DNA of 64,000 nucleotides, taken from contig NC_057922.1 in NCBI RefSeq assembly GCF_018873765.1, positions 16,505,563-16,569,562 of the forward strand, written 5' to 3'. The stretch comes from Telopea speciosissima (lineage: Eukaryota; Streptophyta; Magnoliopsida; Proteales; Proteaceae). Positions 46,901 through 56,026 of this stretch are shown in pieces; position 1 is the first letter of the stretch, and each line of letters starts with the position of its first letter. The position numbers were made by a program, and so were the translations under genes. The notes below the pieces were generated by a model, which worked only from the letters and a program-made list of their open reading frames with translations, was not told the origin of the DNA and made no database searches.

Positions 46901-49900
46901 TTGTTACTTTTTCCTTTTTCCCCTTCTATATGTAAAATTTTGTGCAAAAGCTTAATAATTTGAAAGATAATGTTTTTCTAGTTTTGAGCTTCAAGGCTTT
47001 CAAGGATTTTTCAAAACAGAAACCAGTTTTGGATCTAGAATAAGGAGGTTACGTTTTAAGGGGGTTGGAGTGGATCTCAAGCATTAAGCATCTATGCAGT
47101 AATCTACTCCTTAAGCCCTTCTTTTAGCTTCCGATCATCGATTAGCTGAAAAGGTAAATTTCAAAGTAACTGTGAATGGAGGAAAATTGCCTCACCTTGA
47201 TATTGCCTTGCTGTTGTGTTCTTCATTTTCTTCTTATCTTCTGATTCTTTTTAAGCTGGAGTTGGGGAAAGTTTTATCCCATTTACCCTAATCAGTTTCG
47301 TTAAAAACGAAGTTCATTTTGTTGCCAAATATAGGCTTCATTTACTGAATTCCTAAAAATTCAACCCTTTTAGGCAGTATGAAATGTATTTTTGGACGAA
47401 GAACTCATCTTTTAAAGTCATTTTAGACATGGAATTATGTGTTCATTAGTTCTGTAATGAACTGTATTATCTTTAATTTCTTCACATAAGTGCAATGACT
47501 TGTATATTTTAAATTTTAAATGATCTTATCAGGTAACAGGTCTAGGTTATTTTAGTTATTGAACTTTCACAGACGTTAGGGTGAATTTTTTAATGGTTAT
47601 GGAGGTTGGGAGTTCTTTTATTTATTTATTTTTTGGTTGGTGGACATGCTTTGGTGTAAAGGGAATCTATTGGTGAGTTGCAGGGGCATATAGGCATCAT
47701 CATCATAGCTGAAATAGAGAAGTTGGCATCCTTAAAAATGGGCTGCTCCTCGTAGGTGTTGAGGCTACTATCTATGGTGTGAATATTTGTTTTGCAATGT
47801 ATAAAAAATCTTTGCTGAGAAACCCGTTGAGCAATTTGTTATATAGCCTGATCAGAAGAGAACAACTTATCCGTTACATTGTTTCATGCTTCGGAATTTA
47901 AAAAACTACAATAAGAGTGTATGATATAGGTCTCATCATGTGTTTGATAAATGTTAAATAATGGGTTTCTTAGGTAGGTTTATTTATTTTTTTTGTATTT
48001 CATTTTTTAAATAAATCCCACTGCCCTTTTTTCTCTTTCCGCTTGTCTTATTATTGGGTGTTAGGATGTCAAAAGGGAATAGTTCATTTTATTCAACATT
48101 TTCTGAGAACCAAATTTATTCACACAAATTTGATACTGGTGTGTTGAGTTGTTATATATGATTTTTTGATATCTGAAGTACACTTTTTTGTGGGAACTGA
48201 TGTCCTTACATTCTGAGAACACCAGTGGAGTCCATCGTATTGAAGCAAAAGATCGATTGCTTTCTGCTTGCTTACATAGAGCAGTCATTCACGGGGCTGC
48301 ATAGAAGTTCCATGGACATGTCTATGGCTGTTAGCAAGTATGTGATAGACATTTTCATGGGAGAGGATGCCCTTAAATATTGAGCAGAGCAGTCTACTCC
48401 ATCAATTTGAAGTCAAATAACTGATTGCTTTCTTTTCATTCACATGGAGACATGCACAGGATCTTCATATAGGTGTCATGAAAGCATATGGTTCTCAGCA
48501 ATTTTGCGAAACATAAACTTATAGGTAGTGTCCTAGGCACATATGTAGCTTGGCAAAGGATGAAATTCTTGACACTTGGAGATCAACACTCATGCGCTGC
48601 CGTATTTTAGTATGCTGGTTGATTATCATCCTGTGATTGATGGTTCTTTTAAATTTTAATATCTAAAATATTAATCAGAGGGCAGTTATTGATCTAAAAA
48701 TTGTTTCATTATTTTTGTGTCATGTTCCAGATATTCATATGTGGAAAGTTAATATTCTTATGCTATTTTCTTGTCAACAGGATCGTAATGATTTGATTCA
48801 GTCACTTTCCACAAATCCAGAGTATCTGAAAAATAAGGCAATTTCCTTTACTTTTATACCAGCGTTCTATTATACCTGACCTATGGGGAGGGAAAAAGTT
48901 TTTAGCTAATGCTTTAAGAAGACTTTTGTTCTTGAAATGTTGCTTTGATGTTTTTATGTCAATTTTTCATGGGCACAATAGTATATTAACATGCCTGTGT
49001 TAGTAGGCATGAAATGTCATTCATATTGATCATAAACACCATATACTACTGAGTTCTGTCATGCCTCATTAAGAACTTAATCTAACAAGACCATTCATTT
49101 TTTGTAGTGGAAACAAATTTTTTTTTTTGCATAAGCATGCTTAATTGCAGATTTTTTATTATTTTTGTAGAATGTGAAAATTCTACCGTTTGTATTTTTA
49201 AATATGCTGCACATTTTACGAGCTGGATGAGTGTTAGTTTTGCCTTCAATATTAATTCAACTAAATTCCTATGCCTTATCCCAACTGCTTGAGGAAGGTT
49301 ACTGGAATGCCACTTTATTTAAGGCCATATCTGCTTTTAACTAATAATTGTCACAGCATTGGAGGGGCCTGGACGCAAGGCGAAACCAACAAGGTGATCA
49401 AGGCTCGCTTAGGCAACACCTTGACAACTATGTACCCGCTTGATAACCTTACTGCTGTTTCTGTGCTGAAACTGTGCTGAGAAACAGCAGAACAGTTTTT
49501 TCCAAAACTGTGCTGAGAAACCGCTTTTGACCCGCTTGGTAAACCTGTTCTGAAAATTTGTTCCCAAGAGACTCCCTCTGTTGCTTCCCTCTGGAGAAAT
49601 GGATATCAAATCAAAAACCAGATTAAAAGATGAGTAACCAAGTGAAGAAAACGACTCAAATATGAATAACAAACAGAGAAAATCGATCCAAGTAATCAAG
49701 TGTCATAATGATTTTTTTTTTATAAATAAAACCCCAAAACCCATTCACGATCGAACCCCTTCTTCCCTTTGCTTTCACTTCGGCCTTCCCCCTTGTGCCA
49801 CTGCCGTTTCTTGCAAACCATCCTCAAATCGAAGATCCAACCAAAGGAGGCCTAGGATACCTCTGTAATCAACACCAGAGTTGGACACTTGAGCTCCAAT

Positions 49901-51185
49901 CTGAGAACCAAACATTCCCAAATCCCAACTTTCTCGCTGGTGTCTTTCTCTCTAATCCCCATTACAGATTTGCAGGCTAACAAATAGGGGAACTGTGGCG
50001 ACTGGTGTCTTTCTCTCTAATCCCCATTACCCCTCACCCGGATTTGTAGACTAGCACTATCCTCTCTCTCATGATTCACCTCAAACTCAGAACAATTTCA
50101 ACAATTTGAAGTTTCGAGACCGTCCAAACGAGAAGGGAGAAAAGAGAAGGTTTTTTTTTTCTTTCCAGAAGAGTTGTAGAGAATGAACGATCGATGCGAT
50201 CATTTTGGTGCTGGAGAGCCTGCGATATGGCAGTAGATGGTCGTTAATGGCCTTGCAATTGACTTGGCAAATGAAAATCCATGAGTCCAATTTGCAACGG
50301 TGTGAACGAGAGAGAGAGAGAGATTCTCCAGACCTTCTCTTTGCAACGATGATCTTCAACTGAGAGAGATACCCCTCAGGGAGTCACTAGGAGGTCGAGC
50401 TTGAGAGCGAGAGAGCGAGAGAGAAAGACAGAGAGAGGGTACCTGTGCTGGCTTCGACGATGGCAGCATCAACTCGACCTCAGCCGTTAGGGTTTTCTTC
50501 TCAGACCTTGGTGAAGAGGACAGCAGGCTTGTGGTTGTGAAAATGAAAAGGCATGTAGACTTGTCGAAAATATCGGGCACAGTTTATCAAACTTGTGCCC
50601 AGAAATAACGGAACATGTCCTACATGTTCTGTCAAAACTCTTCCAAAGATCATAAATTTCGATTTATGTTCCCAAAAACACTCAAGAAAAACACTCTGTT
50701 ATCAAGTGCATTTTAGGATATTTTCCCATTTCTCGGAACGGAAAAACACCAAAAACAGTTTCCCGTAAGGTTATCAAGCGGGCTCTATGTTTTAGCTCAC
50801 CAGTACTCATGTGTTCATTACTTCAACCTAGTCTTATTTGGCTTCCTTTACCACATTTAATTTGCACCATAACCCCACATTTCACTGGCGAATCTGATAG
50901 GCTTATTTGCTTGTCCGAAACCGTTTAGATGACTTTCCGTGATACCTTACTGTTTTCTTAAGATGCATCTCAAGTTATGCTGATGAGCTGTATAAAAAAT
51001 ATATATATTTTTTTTTGATACTTTGGTTCTTATATTTTTCTTTTAATCTGAAGTGGGTATTTATGGTGGAAGTTTAATGCCTGAAAACTCAATGTGTCTA
51101 TTAGTGTAACTGATTTTCAGGCTTCAGAAGGAAACATGGTTGTGGATTACAAAGATTGGCAAATTCCTTTGGGACGTCGGTTCAG
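25910..51185 (+). CDS. Aromatic amino acid decarboxylase / aldehyde synthase-family gene, 5' nine exons (3' end beyond window)
   Basis: Exons: 25910-26030, 26285-26357, 26532-26762, 27714-27877, 36575-36715, 39660-39719, 46676-46840, 48781-48837, 51121-51185; phases agree throughout and none has a stop. The product matches PLP-dependent group II decarboxylases (plant TyDC/AAS). Seen: [31 protein letters not shown]-stacking His in SDQTHSS, PLP-nitrogen Asp in [10 protein letters not shown], Schiff-base Lys in NMNAHKWF, and catalytic loop NPEYLKNKA. Tyr in that loop (Phe in Arabidopsis aldehyde synthase) and the retained His predict simple decarboxylation to an amine, probably of tyrosine, DOPA or phenylalanine. 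IPLGRRFR has Gly where opium-poppy TyDC has Ser, so substrate choice is open. Intron 8 begins GC. About 140 C-terminal residues lie past 64000. Starts considered: ATG 25929, in-frame ATG 25872, or an ATG split between 25820-25821 and 25910. Confidence 0.88.
29098..29258 (+). mobile_element. Au-like SINE in intron 4
   Basis: Begins cctcggcacaac, contains a pol III B-box-like GGTTCGAGT within gtggttgcgggttcgag, then gggaaacagcctcttcg, gtaaggttgc, ccccagaccctgcagtgg, and ends gggtacgccctttcttt. This order and wording match the tRNA-derived Au SINE family widespread in angiosperms, as I remember it. No clear target duplication found. Confidence 0.75.
29842..30107 (+). mobile_element. 5'-truncated RTE-type LINE tail in intron 4
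   Basis: A perfect 15-bp target duplication CATTTTACCTTAGTT lies at 29827-29841 and 30108-30122. The insert reads gtggtgaggaaagacatgc at its start and carries the RTE 3' signature twice, once as gatcccatttagttggaat and once as accccatttagttgggat, ending in (TTG)n. The larger RTE remnant at 37.3-38.8 kb has the same duplicated tail, so both tails belong to one element. Confidence 0.85.
30622..34374 (-). pseudogene. L1 ORF2: endonuclease, reverse transcriptase, zf-RVT (broken)
   Basis: Minus-strand segments 34374-32962 (APE-type endonuclease, beginning with [12 protein letters not shown] and containing [10 protein letters not shown]), 33104-32325 (RT N-terminal blocks: [30 protein letters not shown]) and 32481-30622 (RT catalytic [13 protein letters not shown], then the Cys/His zf-RVT region with [19 protein letters not shown]). 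The frame changes around 33000 inside a long C-run and again near 32340, where the usual block between the NGSPAGFF motif and SPFLF is partly deleted. This is a dead copy. Confidence 0.9.
35275..36444 (-). pseudogene. L1 ORF1: DUF4283-type RNA-binding protein with CCHC knuckle (broken)
   Basis: 36444-35683 encodes a Pro/Ser-rich start and a DUF4283-like domain ([31 protein letters not shown]). The zinc knuckle [14 protein letters not shown] (C-x2-C-x4-H-x4-C) lies in another frame at about 35610-35650, so a frameshift separates domain and knuckle. In active plant L1s the protein coats the element RNA. Confidence 0.8.
37262..38800 (+). mobile_element. 5'-truncated RTE-type LINE remnant in intron 5
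   Basis: Plus-strand reading with several stops and shifts gives RT fragments: a decayed FPITIG-like strand, [12 protein letters not shown] (catalytic FADD), then [21 protein letters not shown] and [19 protein letters not shown] (best open stretch 37522-37875). The 3' end has the duplicated accccattta-type tail and ends gctgagtttgttgttgttg. It is split by the element at 38154-38586. Confidence 0.85.
38154..38586. mobile_element. hAT-like element (ccgaaat words) nested in the RTE remnant
   Basis: Inverted ends CATAGTTCAAGATCTCG and, reverse complement, CATGGTTCAAAATCTCG. A perfect 8-bp duplication GTACCAAG lies at 38146-38153 and 38587-38594. The interior reiterates atccgaaat, taccgaaat, gagatatcc and related words. 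It is 433 bp without coding capacity, and younger than its RTE host. Confidence 0.88.
40511..41078 (+). mobile_element. 5'-truncated L1 (zf-RVT end) in intron 6
   Basis: A perfect 12-bp duplication AAGAGCACTACC (40499-40510 and 41079-41090) bounds 568 bp. Decayed translation gives [19 protein letters not shown], matching the zf-RVT region of the intron-4 L1, and the 3' end reads tttattcaccaaaaaaaa. Same L1 family, sense to the host gene. Confidence 0.9.
41197..43350 (-). mobile_element. 5'-truncated L1, antisense in intron 6
   Basis: Starts on the plus strand with a T-run and ggatgaata (the 3' end of the element). Minus-strand fragments include [27 protein letters not shown] RT motifs (43340-42912), the [13 protein letters not shown] region (42885-42664) and [14 protein letters not shown] (about 42370-42420). 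Several frameshifts. The 5' end lies in the RT domain near 43346; no target duplication was identified, so the right edge is approximate. Confidence 0.8.
43745..44675 (+). mobile_element. 5'-truncated L1, sense in intron 6
   Basis: Plus-strand fragments across two frames: [69 protein letters not shown] and [19 protein letters not shown], that is the C-terminal zf-RVT half of L1 ORF2. It ends agtttacccaaaaaaaaaaaa. The left boundary is estimated from where L1 homology begins. Confidence 0.8.
44971..46557. mobile_element. Tourist-like MITE interrupted by a larger element
   Basis: Outer ends GGCCCACTTGTTTG and, reverse complement, GGCCCATTTGTTTA are inverted repeats like those of the 8776 MITE; it also shares the gtcccac and gtggga words. 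Without the 45224-46494 insert it would be about 310 bp. No convincing 3-bp duplication was seen. Confidence 0.6.
45224..46494. mobile_element. 1.27-kb hAT-like element with gatctcg words
   Basis: Inverted ends CAAGGTTCCAAAACTCGGAT and, reverse complement, CATAGTTCGAGAACTCGCGA. A perfect 8-bp duplication ATTATAGG lies at 45216-45223 and 46495-46502. Both ends are built from reiterated gatctcggc and aactcgg words; the middle (about 45480-46250) is ordinary sequence with a decayed Gly/Ser/Tyr/Gln-rich reading on the minus strand (about 45795-46013). No transposase recognised. It is the longest member of the word-repeat group here. Confidence 0.85.
49355..49433. repeat. Remnant of ggcgacc-type hAT-like MITE
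   Basis: The right end caccttgacaactatg (to 49432) matches the terminus of the 7049 and 58060 elements, and the interior has cctggacgcaaggcgaaacc. The left terminus is missing, so this is a truncated copy abutting the next element. Confidence 0.6.
49434..50782. mobile_element. 1.35-kb TIR element in intron 8
   Basis: Perfect 18-bp inverted repeats CCCGCTTGATAACCTTAC at 49435-49452 and 50765-50782. Flanking 8-mers aactatgt and ctctatgt agree at 6/8, compatible with a hAT-type 8-bp duplication. A subterminal variant of the same motif lies at about 49530. The interior has GA-rich repeats (about 50305-50430) and short frames without a recognised domain; no transposase seen. Confidence 0.75.
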
Positions 51186-51954
51186 GTGCGTTTTGTTCTT
51201 TGGATATGGTACTTGAGACATTCACAATTCTCTTGGAAGTCCAGTCGTCCTATATTTCGTTATAAGTATACTCTGCTTGTAACTTAATCTATGCTGGCAT
51301 TAGAAAACTTAGTTTTCTGTAATGATGTATTTTAGGACTTAACACATGAAAGCATATAATAAGCTGAATTGTGGGTGACACTTTGACTGTTGCAATGATC
51401 ATTTTGCGTAGAATTTAAATAATTGAGCAATCATTATTCAAGTGAAATTTACAGACCATGACTTCCCATTTGGTGCATCCATCCTAGTTATAATGAGTAA
51501 GTGAAAATATATAAATGGATCCAATAATCATATCCAAGTAAATGCAAAGATGTACACGATGGTGGCAATTAGTTTTTGTGCACATATGGTGACTTCTCCC
51601 AATTATAGATTATATTATGTATGTTAACAATCAAATAATAATAAATGGGCAGGTTCCCAGCACTGTCACGTGGCAGTTCCGTTTGCACCTTAACTTTGTG
51701 AACATGTTGCCCATGTTATCCCCTGGTCATGCATTAGTTCTCACTCCAATCTGACTTCACCACATATTGGAAATCGGAATAGTGTATTCAGAATTGTTTG
51801 ACAAGTCAATTCATTTTTATAAATTTTGACCATCCAAGAAACAAAGGGAGGAGCGTTATACATGGCCAAATTGTTGACATGTGCCTTCAGCATGTGGCCT
51901 ATCCAGAAAATACCCATCTATCCAATGGGAAGAACGACCGTGCCAGAAACCTTT

Positions 51955-52084
51955 TAATAATAATAATAATAACAAATATAACAGTAATAACGATAATAAT
52001 AATAACAATGATAATACTAACAATAATAATGATAATGATAACGATACTGATAATTATAATGATAATGATAAGAATAATAATAAT
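51955..52084. repeat. AT-rich trinucleotide/hexanucleotide microsatellite
   Basis: Imperfect aataat, gataat and aacaat units over about 130 bp in intron 9, directly before the RTE fragment. Confidence 0.85.
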
Positions 52085-52086
52085 TT

Positions 52087-52323
52087 GTTAGCATGGTGAG
52101 AATTGAGGAATGAGAGATACCGCAAAGTAACTATTTTAGATATTTGGGGTCAATCATAAGTAAAGAGGGTGACATAGATGATGATGTTTCACAGAGAATT
52201 AAAATGGGATGGATGAAATGGAGAGGTGCGTCCGGAGTGCTGTGTGACCGACGTATTTCTTTAAAGCTTAAAGGAAAGTTCTGTAGGACTGTTGTACGAC
52301 CTGCTATGATGTATGGGGCAGAA
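52087..52323 (+). mobile_element. RTE-type LINE fragment in intron 9
   Basis: Encodes [20 protein letters not shown] and [15 protein letters not shown], closely matching the RTE remnant at 37.5-37.9 kb. It is cut off at atgtatggggcagaatg, where an antisense L1 has inserted. Confidence 0.8.
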
Positions 52324-53578
52324 TGTTTTTTAGGAAGGGAGGGAGGATAAAAAAGGAGGGGGGGGGATACACAGGGGAAGAGAAAGGGGGTGGGGGAAAC
52401 TATACAAGCACCAAACACTGGCCTAGGTAGCCTGGCTGGGAGAGCCAAAGAGAGAAGAATCTAAGCCCCAGATAACAACAATGTGCCTATTCCTTGGGGA
52501 GTCTATAAGGGAACCAAGAGAAAGCATGTGGAGCCTAGAGCTGACATCAAAGAAGATGGCTTTCCAAATTAGGTCAATGGTCCGGGAGTTAGAAGTCCAC
52601 CTACGAAGATTCCGCTCCATCCAGATGTGGGAGATAGTAGCACTGAACACAAGCTTACCAACTATATCACAAATAAAGCTGCCAGGAAAGGACATATCAA
52701 GCCAAAGCTACTCCTGGGCGAAGGGAAGGGGGCGTCTATTGCGGGGCCAGATGGACTGCAAAGCTTTTTTCCAAATAGAGGAGGCAAGGGGACAAGAAAA
52801 GAAAAGGCGGTCGACATCCTCATTCCCATTCCAGCAAAGGGTATAGGAGGAAGATACATGGATGTGGCGATGGATGAGGAAGGCTTGGATGGGGAGGCAG
52901 TTGTTTAGGGTTCTTCAGACAGTGAAAGAGTGTCTAGGAATGTGGCTTGTGAACCAAACAAGGTTGCGCCAGGGAACTGAAGGGCTGTGGGGTCTAACAA
53001 AATCCCAAGCAGAGCGGGAGCTAAAGATACCATTGTTGGCGGGAAGCCAGGTTACTTTGTCCGAATGAGAGGGGTGGGGAGGGGGGAGGGGGGGAGAGAG
53101 GCCCAAAACCAGGTGAGATCGGGGGGAGGGGATAGGGGGAGACCAGGAGCCGTGGGAGATAATTGAAGAGAGAGAGCAGATTTAGGGATACCAGTAGAGT
53201 AGACCCTTCGGGCTCCAATGATGTTGTAGAGGACACTAGTGGGATGCCAAGGGTCAAGCCAAAGGGAAATGAAGGTACCATCAACGATCACAGAGGAAGT
53301 GGCACTAAGGGCAAGAGGACGAAGAAGGAGGATTTTGCGCCAGACCGAGGATGGGTCCGTTGGCTGGTGAATGGTCCAAATGGAATCGGATTTGAGTAAG
53401 TAGGAGTAAACCCAATTAACCCAAATAGAGTCCTGCTTGGAGGAGATTTTCCAAATTAACTTGAGGAGGCCTGCAATGTTGTAATCACGGATTCAACTGA
53501 TGCCAAGGCCTCCTTCAGATTTGGGATGGCTAATTGCTGCCCAGCTGATCAGGTAGAGGAATTTAGAGGATTCTTGGC
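52324..53578 (-). mobile_element. L1 fragment, antisense, inserted in RTE and cut by gypsy element
   Basis: The plus strand begins with a short T-run (3' end of L1). Minus-strand frames contain [19 protein letters not shown] (52423-52695), [18 protein letters not shown] (53052-53291) and a decayed LPKSEGG region near 53510. The sequence stops at 53578, where the left LTR begins, so its 5' part should resume beyond the gypsy element, right of the window. Confidence 0.82.
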
Positions 53579-55675
53579 TGATGAGCACATTTATGTGTGA
53601 AATCTTAGGGCCATAAAGCATGCATTTTTATACTTGGAACGGAACTACTCGAGGTTTTTGTTTGTGTTTTCAGGTTTTAGGTGAATTCTTGTGAAAATGG
53701 AGCAAATGATGCTAAGGATCCATTTTTAAGCTATTTAGTGGTGTTTGGCAGTAGCCAGAAGCGCCCAGGAGTCGAGAAAATCAAGTTTGGATTGAGTACT
53801 GAAAGAATCACACCAATTAGTCAAATTTGAATGTGATTACAGTGGGCCCCTTAGCATAATTTTGAGGTATTAATAGTATGGATGCGTAGTCCATCGAGTC
53901 AGCTTCGCAACGGTTCAAACAGCACTTGATTCCGAGTTGAAACGAAGAAGTTACGGCCGTTTCGGTAACGACGCAAAAATGGTCTGCAAGGGTTTGTTTG
54001 TAATTATCAAAAATTGACCGGAGACAAAGTAAAGCGGAAGTTCGGATTCTAGGGGCTTTAGTGCAATTCGCAGAAGTTATCTTTTCTGTTAGCCGAAAGA
54101 TTCCATTTGGAAGGCTCTGGAGCAGTCCAACTTCAACTTGAGATATCTTGGGCTCCCGAACTCCAAATTGGACGAAATTTGGGTCTATTTTGGGTGATTT
54201 TTTGTAAGGAATACAATAGTGAGGTCTATATAAGCATCCCATGCTCCACGTTTTTTGAAGGACAAATTTGACATTTCATTAATTGTGAGTAGAATCCTAG
54301 TCATCCTCATCACACTCTCTCTCCTCCAACTTTCCAAGGGCATTTTTGGAATTCTACTTTGGATAGATTTCTTTTGAAAAATATTCTCTCATCCATGGAA
54401 GGTTGAAAAGTCAAAGATGCCTTGATCTCATTGCTTGGAGAAGACACCTACAAGGAAAAGGAAGCACAAGTTAGAATTAGAAAGTTACTTTTTGATAAAT
54501 AGAAGGTTTATGTAGCTAGGATTTTTATCTCTCTTAGTTTCTATTTTTTTCCTTTTTCTTAGGATTCAAGGCATTGTAAAGGAGGAAGGAGAAGAGAATA
54601 TTCTCTTTTCTTAGGGAATATTTCTCCTACCACTTCCCTCTTCTCTTCTCCTCTCTTCCCCCTATAAATACCCCTACCCTCTTCTTTGTAATATTGTTCA
54701 AATTATTAGTGAAATTTCTTCTTTTCTTCTTCTAGTTTTTGGCTTTCTAAGTTGTAGTTTGATTTCATGCTTTCAATTCCATGGTTGTAATGCTTTTGAT
54801 TCCTGTTTTAATTTTATGTCTTCAATATGGTTGTAATAATTCTAGTTTAGTTTCAAGCTTTCTAGTCTAGGCTTCTAAATTCTAATGAGAAGATTTAGAA
54901 GACTTGGAAGAGGAAGCCATGGTAGGATTATTCAAGTGTTCAAGCTTTATCAAATTACATTCATGCAAGGATTAATTAGTTCATGCAATTCAACTTTGGT
55001 AGAAGGGAGTATCAATTTCTTATTTTTATTTTTGTGTTCTTCTTCTTAACCTCTTAATTCTTCTAGTTTCTAATTTCTTCTTCTTATTCTCTACTTTATT
55101 TTTTTTTCTTCTAGTAGTTTTATTTTATTAGTATTCTCATCTCCATTAATCCCTCCATTCTATTAGGAATTTTCATTCTCCATTATTTTTATTTTTATTC
55201 TCATTCTCTATCTCTTTAATTCAATCATGCTTTTAGGACTTTTATTTTTTATTCACTATTATTATCATGCATTGTAGTAGGATTTTAATTTAATTACTTT
55301 TGTTTTATTTTTTTTCAGATTTGGTAGCGTCATTTCAAGTGTGATATCAACTTCAATCCGGTTCAAGCTTCAATTAGTTAGTTCTATTTCTTTGATTTTT
55401 AGTTTTTGATTGTGTGGTTGTGGCAATTTAATTCCTCCAATTTCGTTAATCCGCGTTAGCTGCATAATAGGTTAGATGGATGTGTGTTAGGACGTAGATG
55501 CTTGTGAGTTAGGATCTGTTAGTTTAATTACTGTTAGTTTAATTCAACAATTTAATTAATTTGGTTTACTTTGCATTGCTTTAAAGTGAGTAAAATAAGG
55601 TGGCGTATATCTCCTTGAGTTCGACCCATAGCTACTATTGATCCGTATGCTTGCGGTTATTATTTTGTGCAAACA
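53579..55675 (+). repeat. Left LTR copy, plus orientation (inverted relative to right copy)
   Basis: Starts TGATGAGCACATTTATG and ends TTTTGTGCAAACA. From 53718 on it aligns with the reverse complement of 62073-64000; for example gggccccttagcataatttt occurs in both. By eye about 6 of 71 positions near the inner end differ, mostly transitions, so the copies are old. After the LTR end it retains agttttt, the LTR-PBS spacer, then diverges from the PBS. Confidence 0.88.
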
Positions 55676-56026
55676 AGTTTTTGATTATTTCGCATGCTAG
55701 GGCACCTAATTCCCTCTCTCTCTCTCGCTTTGCACTCAAAGAAACGTATGCACAAAACCAAACTACCGCCACAATCAAAATTCACAAACTTCACCAATTA
55801 AGTCCAACACACCCCCCCACACTTAATTCATGCAATGTCCTCAATGCATGCAGAAAAGAAGGAATATGGACAAGGGAGGGGATACATACCAAGAAGTCAG
55901 TCCTCAAGGTAAAGAGGCTCATGGAGATCCATGACCTCTTCCACACTTGGAACAAGCATCTCAATGTATGGTTTCTAACGTTGGCCATTTACCTTAAATG
56001 TAGCACCTGTACTTGGATTGAGGACT
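55676..56026 (-). other. Gypsy 3' non-coding segment next to the left LTR copy
   Basis: Read on the minus strand it has gacattgcatgaattaagtg followed by a G-run (plus 55810-55818), the aagtgtgggggg signature I associate with the region downstream of integrase in Athila/Tat elements, and a GA-rich purine tract (plus 55711-55730). It is short for this clade and ends at the inverted LTR, so the native 3' end has probably been replaced. Confidence 0.55.
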
